From NCBI GenBank assembly GCA_034509925.1, contig CM067526.1, forward strand, positions 11,625,510 through 11,689,509: a DNA stretch of 64,000 bases, in the 5' to 3' direction. A program made the translations under genes and the position numbers. The stretch is from Hirudinaria manillensis (taxonomy: Eukaryota > Annelida > Clitellata > Hirudinida > Hirudinidae). Shown one piece after another: positions 1 to 22,449 of this stretch (positions within the stretch are counted from its first letter, which is position 1; every line of letters begins with the position of its first letter). The notes under the pieces are model-generated. The model saw only the letters and a program-made list of their open reading frames with translations. It did not search any database and was not told where the DNA came from.

Positions 1-9365
<9,365 letters not shown>

Positions 9366-9438
9366 GTATGCAGCCTGCCAAAGCAGTTTTTCATCAACTT
9401 AAAACTGTAATCATATTATTAATTATATTTAATGACAA

Positions 9439-9484
<46 letters not shown>

Positions 9485-11639
9485 TGAATGACAAATTGTT
9501 ACAAATAAATTAGATCGAATGCCAATAGTTTCATTACATTTATCGCTTAAATTTGAATTAAAACTATTTAAACCTTAAATAGTAACAAAAAGTGGAACGC
9601 GATTCTATGCATCTTTTCAATAGCTCTCGTACTGAATGTATTACTGAGTACTGAGTACTAAGTGAAAGTAAAATTATTCTTGATTTTAAAGGAATTTTCT
9701 GAAAAAATCGACAAAAAAACAATAAAAATGTTTTAAATTATCCCTTATTATGTTTGTTCCAGTTCTTAAACAACCCGAAACATGGCAGGACTTGGAAAAT
9801 AATGAATATTTTAATATTATTAAATATTAATTTTATTAATTATGCTTCAGGGCTGCCATGTTATTCATGACTAAGTTTGAAAATCTTTGAACAGAATTCC
9901 CTCTTAGGACATTTGCATTCATAAACTCGTGACCATCATCGTCATCGTCGTCATCGCCATCGTCATCGTCATCATCATAATCATCGTCGTCATCATCATG
10001 GAGAATTACAATCGTTTTCAAGTACAAATTACACACGAAATTCCTCGTCCTAAAAAAAAAAAACATATTGTCTTAGAAAATTAAAGAAACGATTTTATGT
10101 TCGGAATTTAAATTTACTGCCGGAAGATGTTCGAAAGCATTATTTTCTTTTAGAAGCACAACTTCCTTCTCTTATCCCAGAGAGGAAATTTTCCATTCCA
10201 AGTTAAAAATGGCTTCCTCAAGGTCTGGAATAAATCAAGTTTTGTAAAAATATTCCAATTTATTCCAAATTCCTTGCTTTACTCCGCATTCTATTCGTTC
10301 AGAATCGCGTGTAACTCGACGAAGCTGTCAAAGACCGTCATCGTCATTTTATGAATTTCAATTTCAGTTTAATGTTTGGTCAAAAAAAAAAAGGAAATAA
10401 TAATTTCAATTTCTGAGCAATAAAGTGTAAATGAATATATCTATGGTCTATGTTATAAACAATTATAAATTAAATAATAAGTAAGAATAAAATATATAGT
10501 ATAATATAATATTATATAATATATGTAAAAGCAAGGATGAAATTGGATCGTTAACCTTTAAATTAAAAATAAATTCAAGACATTAAGACAAAAACTCTCC
10601 AAAAACCCAAAAAGGAGAAGAAATGCAATCCATTTTAAAGTCTGCAGAACTTTCCACGACTGCCACCATCCCAGCACAAACCAACGAGGCACGAGGAAAA
10701 CATGAATTCATGGGAGAGGAGAGAAACCTTTCTGATCGAATCATCTGTTGGGTTGGTTTGAGTGGTCAGCCACAGGCCACCCATCTACCCACCTAGCCAC
10801 TGGGGAGTTGAAGTGATTGAGTGCAGGAGTTCTAGACGATTTGAGGGAGGCAAAATGAGGCCATGATGAACTGATGTTGCTAATACGTGGTAGCGATTAT
10901 CAAATGGCTCGTCATTACACTTAAAATATAAATAAATAAATAAATAAATTATAGGCTTAATAACATATTTAACAATTTAAATAGAAAAATAATTGCGGAA
11001 AAATAGGCAGATTGGCAGCTAGGAGCTGATGTCTTTGAACTATGCCGAGAGTTTATTTAATACTTGAAGAATGAATGAACGGAGGAATGGGCAGTGGACA
11101 GGCACGAGCCGAAATTTCAGTCCGACTGGATCTGACAATTAAAATTACCAGACTTGCAGTACTGGGCACTGAAGTTCAATTATTGGTACTTCAGCACTTT
11201 TTTCATGTGCTAATGCTGAAGTACAACGTAAGTACCTTTTCAAATAGTTGTACTTAAGTACTACTTAAGCATTTTTCCAAGTACTGGTACTTAAGTACAA
11301 CTTGACTGGCTACAAGTCTGAAAATTTCCCCATTACTCCGGTCAATCAGAGACTTGTAGGAATCAAAAATAAACGAAAGTCGAAGAAAAGAAAGAAGCTC
11401 CAATCGAAAGATAAACCCTTCCTTTGCTTGGATTGGAAGCGAAAAGAAATGAAAGTCCGCTAATGGTTCTAATGACTTCAATTTAAAGTACACCAATCAA
11501 ATCCGACCTCCTAATTATTCTTTCATTCCTCCTTCAGGAATCCCGAACTCGTTCAGTCGTTCCAAGAAGGACAGAGCGAGCGGCCCTGGAGTTGTTCGGT
11601 TCCCATGGAAACAAAACAAAAAGGCGCGAGAGGGAGATG

Positions 11640-11700
11640 GAGATAATGACGTCACTAGGTAATGTGGCGTGATGGATGGTCGTATCACGTGACCGGACTG
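11640..11700. promoter_or_regulatory. CRE palindrome with adjacent CACGTG E-box
   Basis: tgacgtca at 11647-11654 is followed about 30 bp later by tcacgtga. Both are perfect palindromic bZIP/bHLH core sites in otherwise AT-rich DNA. No transcript start could be assigned. Confidence 0.25.
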
Positions 11701-12472
11701 ATTTGTTACGAGTAGTGCATGCATGCAATGCATGCCTGCCTCTCTGCATGCATGCATGCATGCATCGCATGGTGCCCTTCTGTACTTGTTGACCCGTAGT
11801 ACACTGTGCATTGTGCATTGATGCGTCGTTCACAATTCACTTGAATTACTTTCGTCAGGTCGAAATGATTGCGTACTTTGATGTACTTTTAACGATCGCG
11901 TCTTTTCTATCTTTCATTTTGTCTGCACTCGAAGACCACAAAAATCTTTTAATTTAGTTTAACGAAACGAAAGAAAATTTATTTGAAAATGCATTTAAAA
12001 TTCAGTAAAATTCAACAGTAAATGGCTGCTAATTGATTTATTAACTCAATTTAATGTTAACTCAACACCAATTTGGTTAACTTGAAGAAATTGCTAAAAT
12101 ATTTTTTATTGATTTATGTTATTTTATTCTTTTTTAATCTCATTTTATAAAATAATTAAGAATTTAATGTTTACAAATGCTCTTTTCATGCTCCTCCACA
12201 TTTCCAGGGCGTTCATAGTTTCAATGTGTTCATTAGGAAAAGCAGACTTAAGTGGACGAAACAGAAAGTAAATGCAGGCTTTCAAGTGGATCTCCAAGTT
12301 GCCTTTTTTCATTCTTTTCACTTATTTTATTTTTATTCATTTATTTATTTATTGTTTTTTTTTTTATTTTAATTTTTTGCATTTTCCATAAAACATTCAA
12401 AAGCTTTGCGTTGTAAAAACCTCTCCTCTGTTCACGGTCCTGCATTCTGGTCACGTGCTCGTCGTGGAAAAA

Positions 12473-12593
12473 ATGGCAGAAAGTCCTAAAATGCAGAGAA
12501 TGATTTCACAGCTGAGTGTAAAGGAGCTGCAACCCTTCTCGAGCCCCGACATGGATCCTCAGAGAGGAGACCCCTTCTTTGACAAAACGGAAG
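12473..12593 (+). CDS. Putative orphan first coding exon, unknown protein
   Basis: ATG at 12473 opens a 40-codon frame with mixed, coding-like composition (starts MAESPKMQRMISQLSVK, ends DPFFDKTE). It closes at a possible splice donor, GAAG then gtaggg, and the intronic frame hits a stop soon after. The preceding 50 bp are less AT-rich and contain cacgtg. No partner exon was found downstream and no family recognised. It could be the start of a small gene on the plus strand, or a decayed exon. Confidence 0.3.
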
Positions 12594-13718
12594 GTAGGGG
12601 TCAGACATGATGCTAAAGTAGAGAAAAACCGCATGTCATCCCGCGTTCCACGTCGGAATCGAATCATAGTTTTAGAAACTACTCTCGGAAATTTCCAAAA
12701 CTCTTGTGAATCTGGAATTAGCGGCAGAAGAAGAAGAAGTGCAAGTCGAACGAGAAACTTTCTGAAATCCACTTGTCACTTTCCTTTCAGTTTTTCAAAA
12801 GACAAAAAAAGCTAATTTCACTTTCACATCTCCCTGGAAAAGCCAATTTCTTGCCGCTTCCCATTTAAAAAGACCACTTTAATCTCTTGTCGACTGGGAT
12901 GATGTTTTTTGTCCTCTCATAATTATTTCATAATAAAGACAATTATTATTATTATTATTATTAATTCTCAATTTCTGTGTCTATTTATTTTCAGAATTTT
13001 AATATTTGCAATATCTCGCCTAAGCGCACAAATAAGTTTTAAATTAAATTTGAAATTAATAAATTAAATCCCTTCCCATGAAACGTTCGAGATCAGTCTT
13101 TATTAGAAAAGCTCATAATCCCTGATTATCTTGCTTCAGAGACCATGAAACGGATGTGTTGGCAACTCAACTTTTTTTTTGATATGGCGCTATATAAATA
13201 GTCTGAGAAATGGTGTGGCTGGGATTTTAAAACCGTTCGGAGTGGAATGATGACTTTTAAAAAACACATGGCTGATGGTGAATCTTTCTAATTGGCTTCT
13301 CACTCGATAATGGATGTTTATCCCGTCTTAAATCATGAATTCAACGAAAATCATTTCTAATTGAATAACGGATCTGTGTTTATCGTTAGTTGCAATCAAA
13401 TTCAACCGGCCTGGTTACTTCAATCAATCAACCTGGTTACTTCAATCAACCAATCTGGTTACCCCATCAATCAACCTATTGCAAGGAAGGTGTGAATGAA
13501 TGATCAAATGCTAGAGAATAATGCACACAAAAATAGAAAATATTTTCACACCCAGGAAGCCATAACCGTGACGTCACGAGGAATACTCGTTTTTCAATTG
13601 GCTATTAAAAATATCGAATCGCCTCCTTATTCCCCATTGGTGGGTGATTGGGATAAGCGAGTAATGGTTATTGTTGTGCTGGAGTCAAGTGTCACCTCAA
13701 TCATCATAATCTCCGACC

Positions 13719-14560
13719 TGAGTGAGTGAGTGAGTGAGTGAGTGAGTGAGTGAGTGAGTGAGTGAGTGAGTGAGTGAGTGAGTGAGTGAGTGAGTGAGTG
13801 AGTGAGTGAGTGAGTGAGTGAGTGAGTGAGTGAGTGAGTGAGTGAGTGAGTGAGTGAGTGAGTGAGTGAGTGAGTGAGTGAGTGAGTGAGTGAGTGAGTG
13901 AGTGAGTGAGTGAGTGAGTGAGTGAGTGAGTGAGTGAGTGAGTGAGTGAGTGAGTGAGTGAGTGAGTGAGTGAGTGAGTGAGTGAGTGAGTGAGTGAGTG
14001 AGTGAGTGAGTGAGTGAGTGAGTGAGTGAGTGAGTGAGTGAGTGAGTGAGTGAGTGAGTGAGTGAGTGAGTGAGTGAGTGAGTGAGTGAGTGAGTGAGTG
14101 AGTGAGTGAGTGAGTGAGTGAGTGAGTGAGTGAGTGAGTGAGTGAGTGAGTGAGTGAGTGAGTGAGTGAGTGAGTGAGTGAGTGAGTGAGTGAGTGAGTG
14201 AGTGAGTGAGTGAGTGAGTGAGTGAGTGAGTGAGTGAGTGAGTGAGTGAGTGAGTGAGTGAGTGAGTGAGTGAGTGAGTGAGTGAGTGAGTGAGTGAGTG
14301 AGTGAGTGAGTGAGTGAGTGAGTGAGTGAGTGAGTGAGTGAGTGAGTGAGTGAGTGAGTGAGTGAGTGAGTGAGTGAGTGAGTGAGTGAGTGAGTGAGTG
14401 AGTGAGTGAGTGAGTGAGTGAGTGAGTGAGTGAGTGAGTGAGTGAGTGAGTGAGTGAGTGAGTGAGTGAGTGAGTGAGTGAGTGAGTGAGTGAGTGAGTG
14501 AGTGAGTGAGTGAGTGAGTGAGTGAGTGAGTGAGTGAGTGAGTGAGTGAGTGAGTGAGTG
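13719..14560. repeat. (GAGT)n tandem array, about 210 copies
   Basis: An 842-bp, visually perfect tetranucleotide array. It reads through in several frames (Thr-His-Ser-Leu on the minus strand), producing ORFs of over 300 codons with no coding meaning. It is the same motif as the array at 2237-2494, and every unit contains gtgagt, the consensus 5' splice site. Confidence 0.98.
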
Positions 14561-15639
14561 ATTGAGCCTGACTTAGGCATAACATAAAATTCGTAATATG
14601 ACCTTTTCTGACCTTCGCGATTGGAGCGCCAAGGATTGACCTCCCTAAATTGAAGGTCGTAATTTTAACATAAAAATACAAAAAAATAACATTTGTGCCG
14701 ATTGTTCGACGTATTTTGAATTTTAAAAAATCATGGAAATATTTCTGAATTGAATATGTTGATCTGGTGCTTCAATCATTCGTGAATAATTCATTAACTC
14801 GTTCCTAAATATCTCATGAATGATGTAGACATACGCAGACATACCTCAGGCATGATTACTACTGCAATTTAATCTTCATCGTCGTCGTCTTCATCTCCAT
14901 TTTTGAGTCAGTTGTTTGACATCCCTTCAAATATTTGATTAAGCAAACGAACCCTCATCTGGAGTTTCTTCCTATTTCCACTTCCTCTGCTTATCGGAAT
15001 GACCATTCATCATCGTCGTCATCGTCCTCATCGTCATCATCGTCGTCATCGTCGTCGCCATCAACGTCATCATCATCATCATTATCAATGACGTTTTCGT
15101 TTCGTTTCGTTAATATCAACCACGACGATATTCGAGAATGATAATTTTATCTCAATTGAGTTTTAAGTCAGTACAAATTAAAATTATTTTACGTTATTAT
15201 ATTATAATATATTATATTTTGAAAATATTAAACCTCTTGAAACTTTCTGATCACTCACTCACCTGATGATATAATTACACAAATTATTATTAATTATATA
15301 AATTATTATTATTTTTATTATTATTATAAAAATTGTTCAAACACTCACTTTACGATAACCTTTCAAAGTCAAGAATTACGAATGGTATAAAATATTATTA
15401 CTTATCAGCATCGATTCATCAAAAATAATTCCTTCTTATAATTTCTTCTTCTTCTTCTTCTTATTATTATTATTGTTATTATTACAGAATTTATTGTTAT
15501 TTTTAATGCTATTGTTATTATTGTTGCGATTACCACTGATAATAATAATAATATAAATATAAAATGGAGAGATTAATTATTTTATTTATAACCTCGACGA
15601 TTAAAAAGAATAGATTTGAAAATAAATATTTTTCTCTCA

Positions 15640-15860
15640 TCCATGCAACCGAGCGTCAGTCATTCGATGGTCAGTGACGTCTCCAGTTGAACTCATCCGA
15701 ATGCGCACGTTTCATCATTTATCGCTCACACGTGGTGGCGCTCGCTGGGTGTCGCCGAAGCGGCCGTCGACGCTGTCGTCGACGTGGTTGGTGTGGTTGA
15801 TGTCGACGTTATTTGTCGTTGACAGTGCAGTCGGTTGAAGTTGGACTCTTGTTGATCTCA
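15640..15860. promoter_or_regulatory. CpG-rich island, possible promoter or 5' UTR
   Basis: A local excess of CG dinucleotides (gtggcgctcgctggg, gaagcggccgtcgacg and similar) contrasts with the AT-rich flanks. It lies about 6.3 kb upstream of the first SLC4A11 coding exon found and 2.1 kb downstream of the NHL stop. A transcription start or 5' UTR exon of the SLC4A11-like gene is plausible but unproved. Confidence 0.25.
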
Positions 15861-16049
15861 GTTGATTCAGTTCTTGTGCTTATTGTCCTCTTGATGGAAT
15901 TTTAAAGATTGAATCATTTCACCCAAACAATTCATATTGTTCTAAAGCATTGGCAGAATAATACGGAGTGTATGTGGAATGCCATCATCATCATCAACTC
16001 GATCATCATCGTCATCGTCACCATCAACGCCATCATCATCATCGTCGTC

Positions 16050-16330
16050 GTCGTCACCAAAATGTAATCACTATCATCAATGCAAACTCTCTGCTATTGC
16101 CGTCTACATTTGTCTCACATAAGTCCCGAGCATCTTGATAATGATCATCATCTGAGACCGCCGTAACGTACAGCGTTGTGGGCGTATTTCCCGCAGCTGC
16201 GGTCAGCGCATACGTCGATGCTGGCGCTGATGTTGGCGCTGGTTTGAGATGCTCGGTCTTGGCGCTCGCGTGAAACTCGTCGTGGTTATTTAAACATAAT
16301 AATTGAATTCTGCCTCCATTTAAAATTAAA
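16050..16330 (-). other. Open minus-strand frame with coding-like composition
   Basis: One minus frame stays open for about 90 codons without a Met near its start. It includes TYALTAAAGNTPTTLYV and DDDHYQDARDLCETNVDG, balanced and Ala/Thr-rich, unlike the repeat-driven ORFs around it. It could be an internal or 5' exon of the SLC4A11-like gene or a 5' UTR. Splice sites are not clear and no homology was recognised. Confidence 0.25.
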
Positions 16331-17964
16331 ACTTGAAAGATTTCGATTCGAATTTACGTTTCGAGCAGTTGTTTTAAGTAACATTTTGAGAAATTACAGA
16401 AAAATGCAAAGGTTTTAAAAATCATAATGATCGACCAATAGAATTGCAGTATTAATTAAATAATTAATTAGTTGATAATGGAGAGTAATGCACTGACGAC
16501 CGACTGCTGTAATTGCTAATAAGACTAGGCGCAAGAATAAGTCGGCGTAAGAATACACGAGGGTGTGATACGGCTCTTGGTAACAATTTGCATGCAATTA
16601 TTTCTTGCAAGGATTAGAGAAGCCGAACTCTGCATTTCTTCATTTATTTATTTATTTATTTATTTCTTTGTAATTTTATTCAAATCTGTGTTTTTTGCTT
16701 CATAGAGATCCATTCACAGCTCCATAACAAACTCAAAATTGATTAAGTTTTCCATTTTCAAGTTTTCCATCGTTCGCCGTGAAAATTACAAACTGGAACC
16801 AGTCACGAGTTTTGTTTCCAGATTTACTGCTTTAACAGCTACGGCGATAATAGGATGATGACGACGACGATGATGATGATGATGGTAATGATGGTGGTGA
16901 CAACGACGACGACGACGATGATGATAGGATTGTGGTTTGTGATGAATAGCCATTGCATTGGGAGGTGGTCGAAATCTCCATGCGAGGTTTAATGGTAGCA
17001 TGTCCTGCTCGACGATGTTCACGATGATGATGATGATAGTGATGATAATCATGATCCTGATGATGATGGTAGTGATAATCTGCTTGACCATAGAGTAAGG
17101 TAGGAGTAAGTTTCCCTACTTCTGCCAGTATTCGATGCTCTTTTAGTGACTGATTTTGGACGTGAAAGGAAATCAGAAGGTACAAATTCAACTAAATATA
17201 TTTCAACTTGAATCATCATAAGTACTTAAACGTACTTAAATGTACTCAAACGTTGTTAACTCCTCCCACACGATCCATTTTAAAATCTTGACCGTGCCAC
17301 TGATTTATGCATTTATTGTAAATGCATGTCGCACCATTGGTTTCTTGTGACCAGCCATTTGTCTATTTCTTTCTTTCTTTCTTTTCTTCTTTCTGTCTTT
17401 CTTACTTTCTTTATCTCTTTCTGTATTTCTCTCTTTCATTCTTTTGCGACGGAATTACTTGCGCTGGACTGCATAACTCATTTTCTCTTTTGGATCCTCC
17501 AAGCATCAACTTATTAACTTCTTATCAGACTTATCTGAGTTATGCAGTTATTGGATTAAGTTATTAATCATTTATTTTTGAATTAATAAATAATTAGCAA
17601 AGTCTGATAATGGATCCGAGCAAGTTCATTCATCCGAAAACAGCCTAAACTGGATTAGCGAGACTGTCGTCGATACTGACTCAACAACATCTCAAAAACA
17701 ATTCGTTGCTTTTAATTCTCGTTGCTAGCATTAAGAAATTAAAGTTGTAACTCAAACTCAATGAAACATTTAAACGGAAATTGAGTCAAAAAATATAAAA
17801 TTTAAAGTGCTAAACGAAACTATTGAAATAATATTCCAATAATAAACGATTCTCATTTGCCATCGCAGCTTCCATCATAATCACTCTCCATTCCATCACT
17901 ATCCTCCTCCTCCTCGCCATCATCATCATCATCATCATCATTATCATCACCAACATCATCGTTT

Positions 17965-20721
17965 TCAGTAGCTCGAATAAATTCTGATTTCCGCCGTCTT
18001 TTCTCCTTTGACGGCCAGAAATACGAAATCATCGATGTTTACGTCCATCCCTGCAGGTGTTACGTCACTTCCGGTTGAACTTCCGCGAAGTTTCAGGTCG
18101 GTCAGCGTCTTGACCTGGATTTGAGTTCGCCTCGAACCTTCATCGAGCGGCATGGTTCCCGCCTTTGGGCCGTGAACGTTCGCCAGGAGAAGAATTCTGG
18201 CATTGCCCGAGTCAGCCACCAAGATCCTATTTTGCCTGTCCACAGAAACGGCGCTAGGGTTCTTGAAAGGTCCGCATAATTCATGTTTCGGATAAATGGC
18301 ACTCCTCGGCTTTCCAGTGGAAACGTCGATGACGTAGATGGCTCCAGTGCCTCCTATGGCGCCGGAGTCCAAAATGACGAGTTTCTGATGAACAATTGTC
18401 ATCGTTATTATTTCTTTTGTCAGCTTAAAGCTTTTTTTAAACCGAATTTAAGTTATAATTTCATAAAAACTTAACAACAATAAAAAATAAATCATTTGTA
18501 ACTGAAACTCACCTCCTTGCCTGTAACGGCGACATCGACGATGTTTTTGAAAGAAACGTTCCTATCGACAGACTCAAACTTCTTCACGAAGACCATGAAA
18601 TTCGAACTGCAATCGAAAATCGAAACCATCCTCGCTTGAGCTACCATGATGTGCGAATCCCTGGTTTTCATTGGCCCGACCGCATTCACTGCCCCTCTGC
18701 TGACATCCAGATTGACCTTACCCTTTTCTGTTCCGTTGTAGTCCACGAGGGATATCCAATCGTCCGTTGCCACGGCCAGCTGTCCGAAACTAACCTGACA
18801 GCAACTTTTGACGCCTTTGACTTTCACCAAAGCCAAACAATCTCCTTTCACGTCAAAGACCTGAACGTTCGCCAGCTTTGGATCTGTTATGACCACTGTT
18901 TCCGGTTGCACTTCTGAATTGGGAAGGGTTTTACGAGCAGATAATTTGACGGTGGTTGGATTTACAAATCCTCCAGGCTGGGTGCTGATTTCCGAGTATT
19001 TTCCAAAACTCCTGATGAGATAAACCGTTTGAAGACTTGGATCGATGTTATGAGAGTTGTCTTCGATTTGTCTGGATGGAAAAAGGATTGTTGTCTTCTT
19101 TTACAAAGAATTTAAGTAGTTTCTAGAAACTTGATAAACTGTAAACTATTTCATATTTCTTTACAATATTTAAGTCAACGTAATATTTCTATAAATAATT
19201 TCTGCCAATATCTGATAATATGAGCTCTAAACAATCAAAAATGAAACTCAGAAATTGTTGATAAGATGCATACCTGGGAGAAAAATACTCATTTACTGGA
19301 GAAGGGTGAAGATTTTCAGCCCTGTTCAATTTAAGTATTTCTTCAGCCATTGGTCCAACTCGGTAGGGTCTTCCTGCTTCAAGTTCTGATGGCATCTTCA
19401 AAGATACAACGGATGCTTTTCCCAAAGTACTCCTGTAATCTGGATTGAAAGGCGCTGGTCTTTCAAATTCTTCATCAACTTCTTCTTCTTCTTCTTCATC
19501 GTCAAAAAACATCGGTGGTTCCTCTTCGGAAACAAAAATCGCTTTGCTTGTTGCTGTCGCAACATTTAATGGTTTCGACATTCCCATGACGTCCACTTGT
19601 TTAATATTCTTCTTTTGACCGTCAGCAAAAGTACTGCTCCTCATGACCTTGTTGCTCTGAAGACTCAAGACAGTGACTGGAAGTCCTTCTCTTTCTTTTG
19701 ATGGATGACTTCCCTTCTCAATTCCACGAGGTCTTTGTTTCGATGGGTTTCCTGGAAAACTAGATAAGGAATGCTTACCTACTTTTGAAAGTTCGGTTGG
19801 CTTTGCAGTAACTTTGGTCGTTGACGTCCGAGACACTGTTGGTGTTAGATTGGACTCCTCACCAATTGGCAAATTCTCAATGCCTCCAGAGTTCAAAACC
19901 GTCGTTTTGAAATCTTCCAACATCTGCAGTAGTTTTACCTCTGCAGAACTGTCGTCGCGTCTTTTCATTTCTTCGGGAACAGGAGAAGAATTCGTCTGTT
20001 TGGAACTTTTTCCATCTCCGACGACGATGACTGTTCTCTTGACATCGTCGGAGCCTAGCAGAGAGGCTGAGTTTGATCTTCTGACTGCTTCGTGATCGAG
20101 GCTTGTAACTGTCGGCTGCTTTTGGTCCAAAGATTTCTTGGATTCGTTATGACAGAACCGACACAGTCTATCTGTTTTCAAGCCTCTTGAATCGGTAACC
20201 GAAACCTGCACAGGGCTCAAATTGCATTTTGTACAAAGATCCTGGTTCAAATATGGCAATGATGTTTCGCCAGAGACATTCAAGTTGAGGTTTGATGAAG
20301 TCAGCTTCGGTGATCCCCTTACCTCCAGATAGGTCACGGATTTCTGAAAGTGAAAAGGAGAAATCACTTGAGGGTCTTGGGGATGTGACTCCGAAGTAAC
20401 GTTTCCAGCATCCTTTCTTGTTCTTTTGTCGCTTTTCGAAAACAATCTGCCAAACAAACTCGGAGTTTTGGTACTTTTGGTAGCGGAGTCCATTCCTTTA
20501 TTACCGACAGCCACCACCGATACTTTTTGAGGGGAAATATGCCCATCTAATCCGTCATTAGGAGGTGAGTTCTTTGTTTTATGTGAACGTTTACAAGTGG
20601 AGCAGGATTTGCTGGTTTCACCGGATGGATGGGCCAACTGCATGCCAAGTCCGAAACAGTAGGGACACTGGTGAGCGACCGTTCTTGTGCCCTGGTTAGA
20701 CTTAACTTTAATTTTCATCAT
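17965..20721 (-). CDS. Zinc-ribbon and NHL beta-propeller protein, 808 aa
   Basis: Three minus exons, 20721-19274, 19071-18513 and 18384-17965, join in phases 2 and 0 with gtatgc and gtgagt donors. The start ATG follows an in-frame stop. Residues 19-43 form CPYC-X17-CSTC and residues 163-190 form CTKC-X20-CRFC, two zinc-ribbon-like pairs. Residues 200-480 are disordered, with an acidic DDEEEEEEVDEEFE stretch. Residues from about 500 form NHL-type repeats (ILVADSGNARILLLA, PETVVITDPKLANVQVFD), as in TRIM2/3/71-like and other NHL proteins. There is no RING or B-box, so it is not a classical TRIM. NHL propellers bind protein or RNA; the actual target is unknown. I do not recognise a named orthologue. 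The propeller repeats are confident; the zinc ribbons are inferred from Cys spacing. Confidence 0.85.
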
Positions 20722-22449
20722 ACGACGTATTTCTTTTCAATATAGTCCAGCCAATATTTAGACGATTCAACAATCGAATTTCTTTCAAATATACCCCGAC
20801 CAGAAAATTACGTTAATTACGTTATTAAATTGTTTTCGACTACTATATCTTAAATTAACAATTAGTATTGCATACAATACTGAGTGATCAGAGATTAGAG
20901 ATTAGCTAAGTTTTTGAAAGCGGGATACACCTAGATATTCATAGCTTCGTGGGACGTGAGAGCTCCAACAAAGAAGGCTTGCTTAATTCAGATTTTCTAA
21001 CTTTAGGGCTGCACCTATTGTTTTTGAAGAAACACAAAATGAGAGGGAACTTAATAATTATAACATATGATATTATTTTGAATCTACCTTAGGTAATTAT
21101 CACAACCCCTAGTCAAAATAAAATAGCTTCAATTTCTGTATTGAACCGTCATCAGTAATCGCTTGAACCGAATTAGCTGACTATAAGTATAAAAAATAAC
21201 GAGCTTTTAACAATCTAGAAGTTTTTATCACAAACCTTAATTCCCTTTAATCTTAAAACAGTGTCGTTAATATAAAGTGTCACCATCAAACGCAGTAACC
21301 CAACCGAAAATTGGTTCTTCTAACGGCTGGACGATGGGAGTGAATCTACACTCGAATGACTACGAACAATTCAAGACAAGTTGGTCTTCATGCTCGACAG
21401 GGGGCTTTCAAAAATAAAAACTCTCTTTTGCCAGACTCTAACGCAAAGACTTCTGTGATTTATTTATTATTTTTGTTCAATTTAATTGCTTCGTCCCTAT
21501 TTCTAAGCTGAATAAAAAACTGAAGTCGGCGACTGCCAATCTTGTTGATACCAGCGTTGACGCCCAATATAAATCTTTAAAACCTAACGTGAGAATGTCA
21601 TGCGTCCACTCACAATTGTTGCTTGGCAGTTTGGTTTATCATTATATTGGCATTCACTTTCATGTCGTCATGACTCGTTATATCTACTTGAATTACATTG
21701 CCAGTATCACTTTCACATTCGGACGAAAACAATTTACTCGAATACAATTCGCAACTGCCGACGACAATTGGTACAAAAAAAGTTTAATCTCTTTAGGAAG
21801 CGGATCAATAACGACCTATGTAACACCACGCACTCCAAACTCAATATATCAACGCTCAACAAAATATCTTTTCATGACACCGCGCTTTGCGTCACATCCC
21901 GAGCGCGACAACCCCCCGCCAAACGTCCCGCGGATGGGCAAACACAGAAATTCCCCACCGACCCCAACGCATGCAATCCAATTGCAAATTAATTCCTACA
22001 AGACCTTCACCCCACCAGGACTTTCCATACATATCGCAAGATTCGTTAACACCAATACGAAGTGACGCCAGAGAAGCGAATGAACACAAACCTAACACTC
22101 CAGCCCAATACAAACTTTAACTGGTCCACATCTTCCTATGCGCAACAGAAAATAAAGTTGAACCAAACTTTTCAAGTTTCTTGAACCTTCAGTTAAGAGT
22201 CTGAGTTTATACATACACGTAGAGTTTCTTATTTCGTTCAATGATTTCTAAAATGAACCCCAAGCTACCAAAGATCAGAAACAGAGAAATCCAAGCAAAA
22301 AATTTCCCATTTCAAAAGTAATTGTTAAAAACATTCATGTTAAATATCATGAGAAATACAAATTCAGAATATGCAAACACATCAAATATGCAAATGAAAA
22401 AGTGTTCAAAAAAAGTACAATTTCTTCTGAACGGGGTCGTGAAATCGCC
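20722..22449. other. 5' flank of the NHL gene and 3' flank of hnRNP L
   Basis: Mostly AT-rich with no recognised exon. A less AT-rich patch at 21880-21960 holds gcgctttgcgtcac and several CG dinucleotides and could be the NHL gene promoter (minus strand). Overlapping plus-strand ORFs at 21589-22120 look accidental: no domain, and three overlapping frames are open together. Confidence 0.4.

Larger units (their letters stand above)
9366..17964. other. Mostly intergenic region between the SLC4A11-like and NHL genes
   Basis: AT-rich DNA with (TTA)n at about 9441-9480 and GAT/TCA-rich tracts (9930-10000, 15000-15085, 15980-16080, 16850-16930, 17025-17070). A partial 23-bp duplication lies at about 13405-13465, a tgcatgcatgca palindromic run at 11717-11766, and the large (GAGT)n array at 13719-14560. 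CRE palindromes lie at 11647-11654 and 13569-13576. An exon-like ORF (12473-12593) and an open minus frame (about 16050-16330) are listed separately. No conserved gene was recognised elsewhere. Confidence 0.6.

Noticed and set aside
9836..10066. Asp-rich minus ORF
   Set aside because: Driven by an (ATC)n tract; flanks are AT-rich and non-coding in character.
13627..14681. ORFs of 317 and 325 codons made of Thr-His-Ser-Leu repeats
   Set aside because: Pure translation of the (GAGT)n array, open in several frames, with no flanking domain.
21589..22120. Plus ORFs of 158, 130 and 77 codons
   Set aside because: Three frames are open together in Pro/Thr-rich, low-stop sequence with no domain; likely the 5' flank of the NHL gene.
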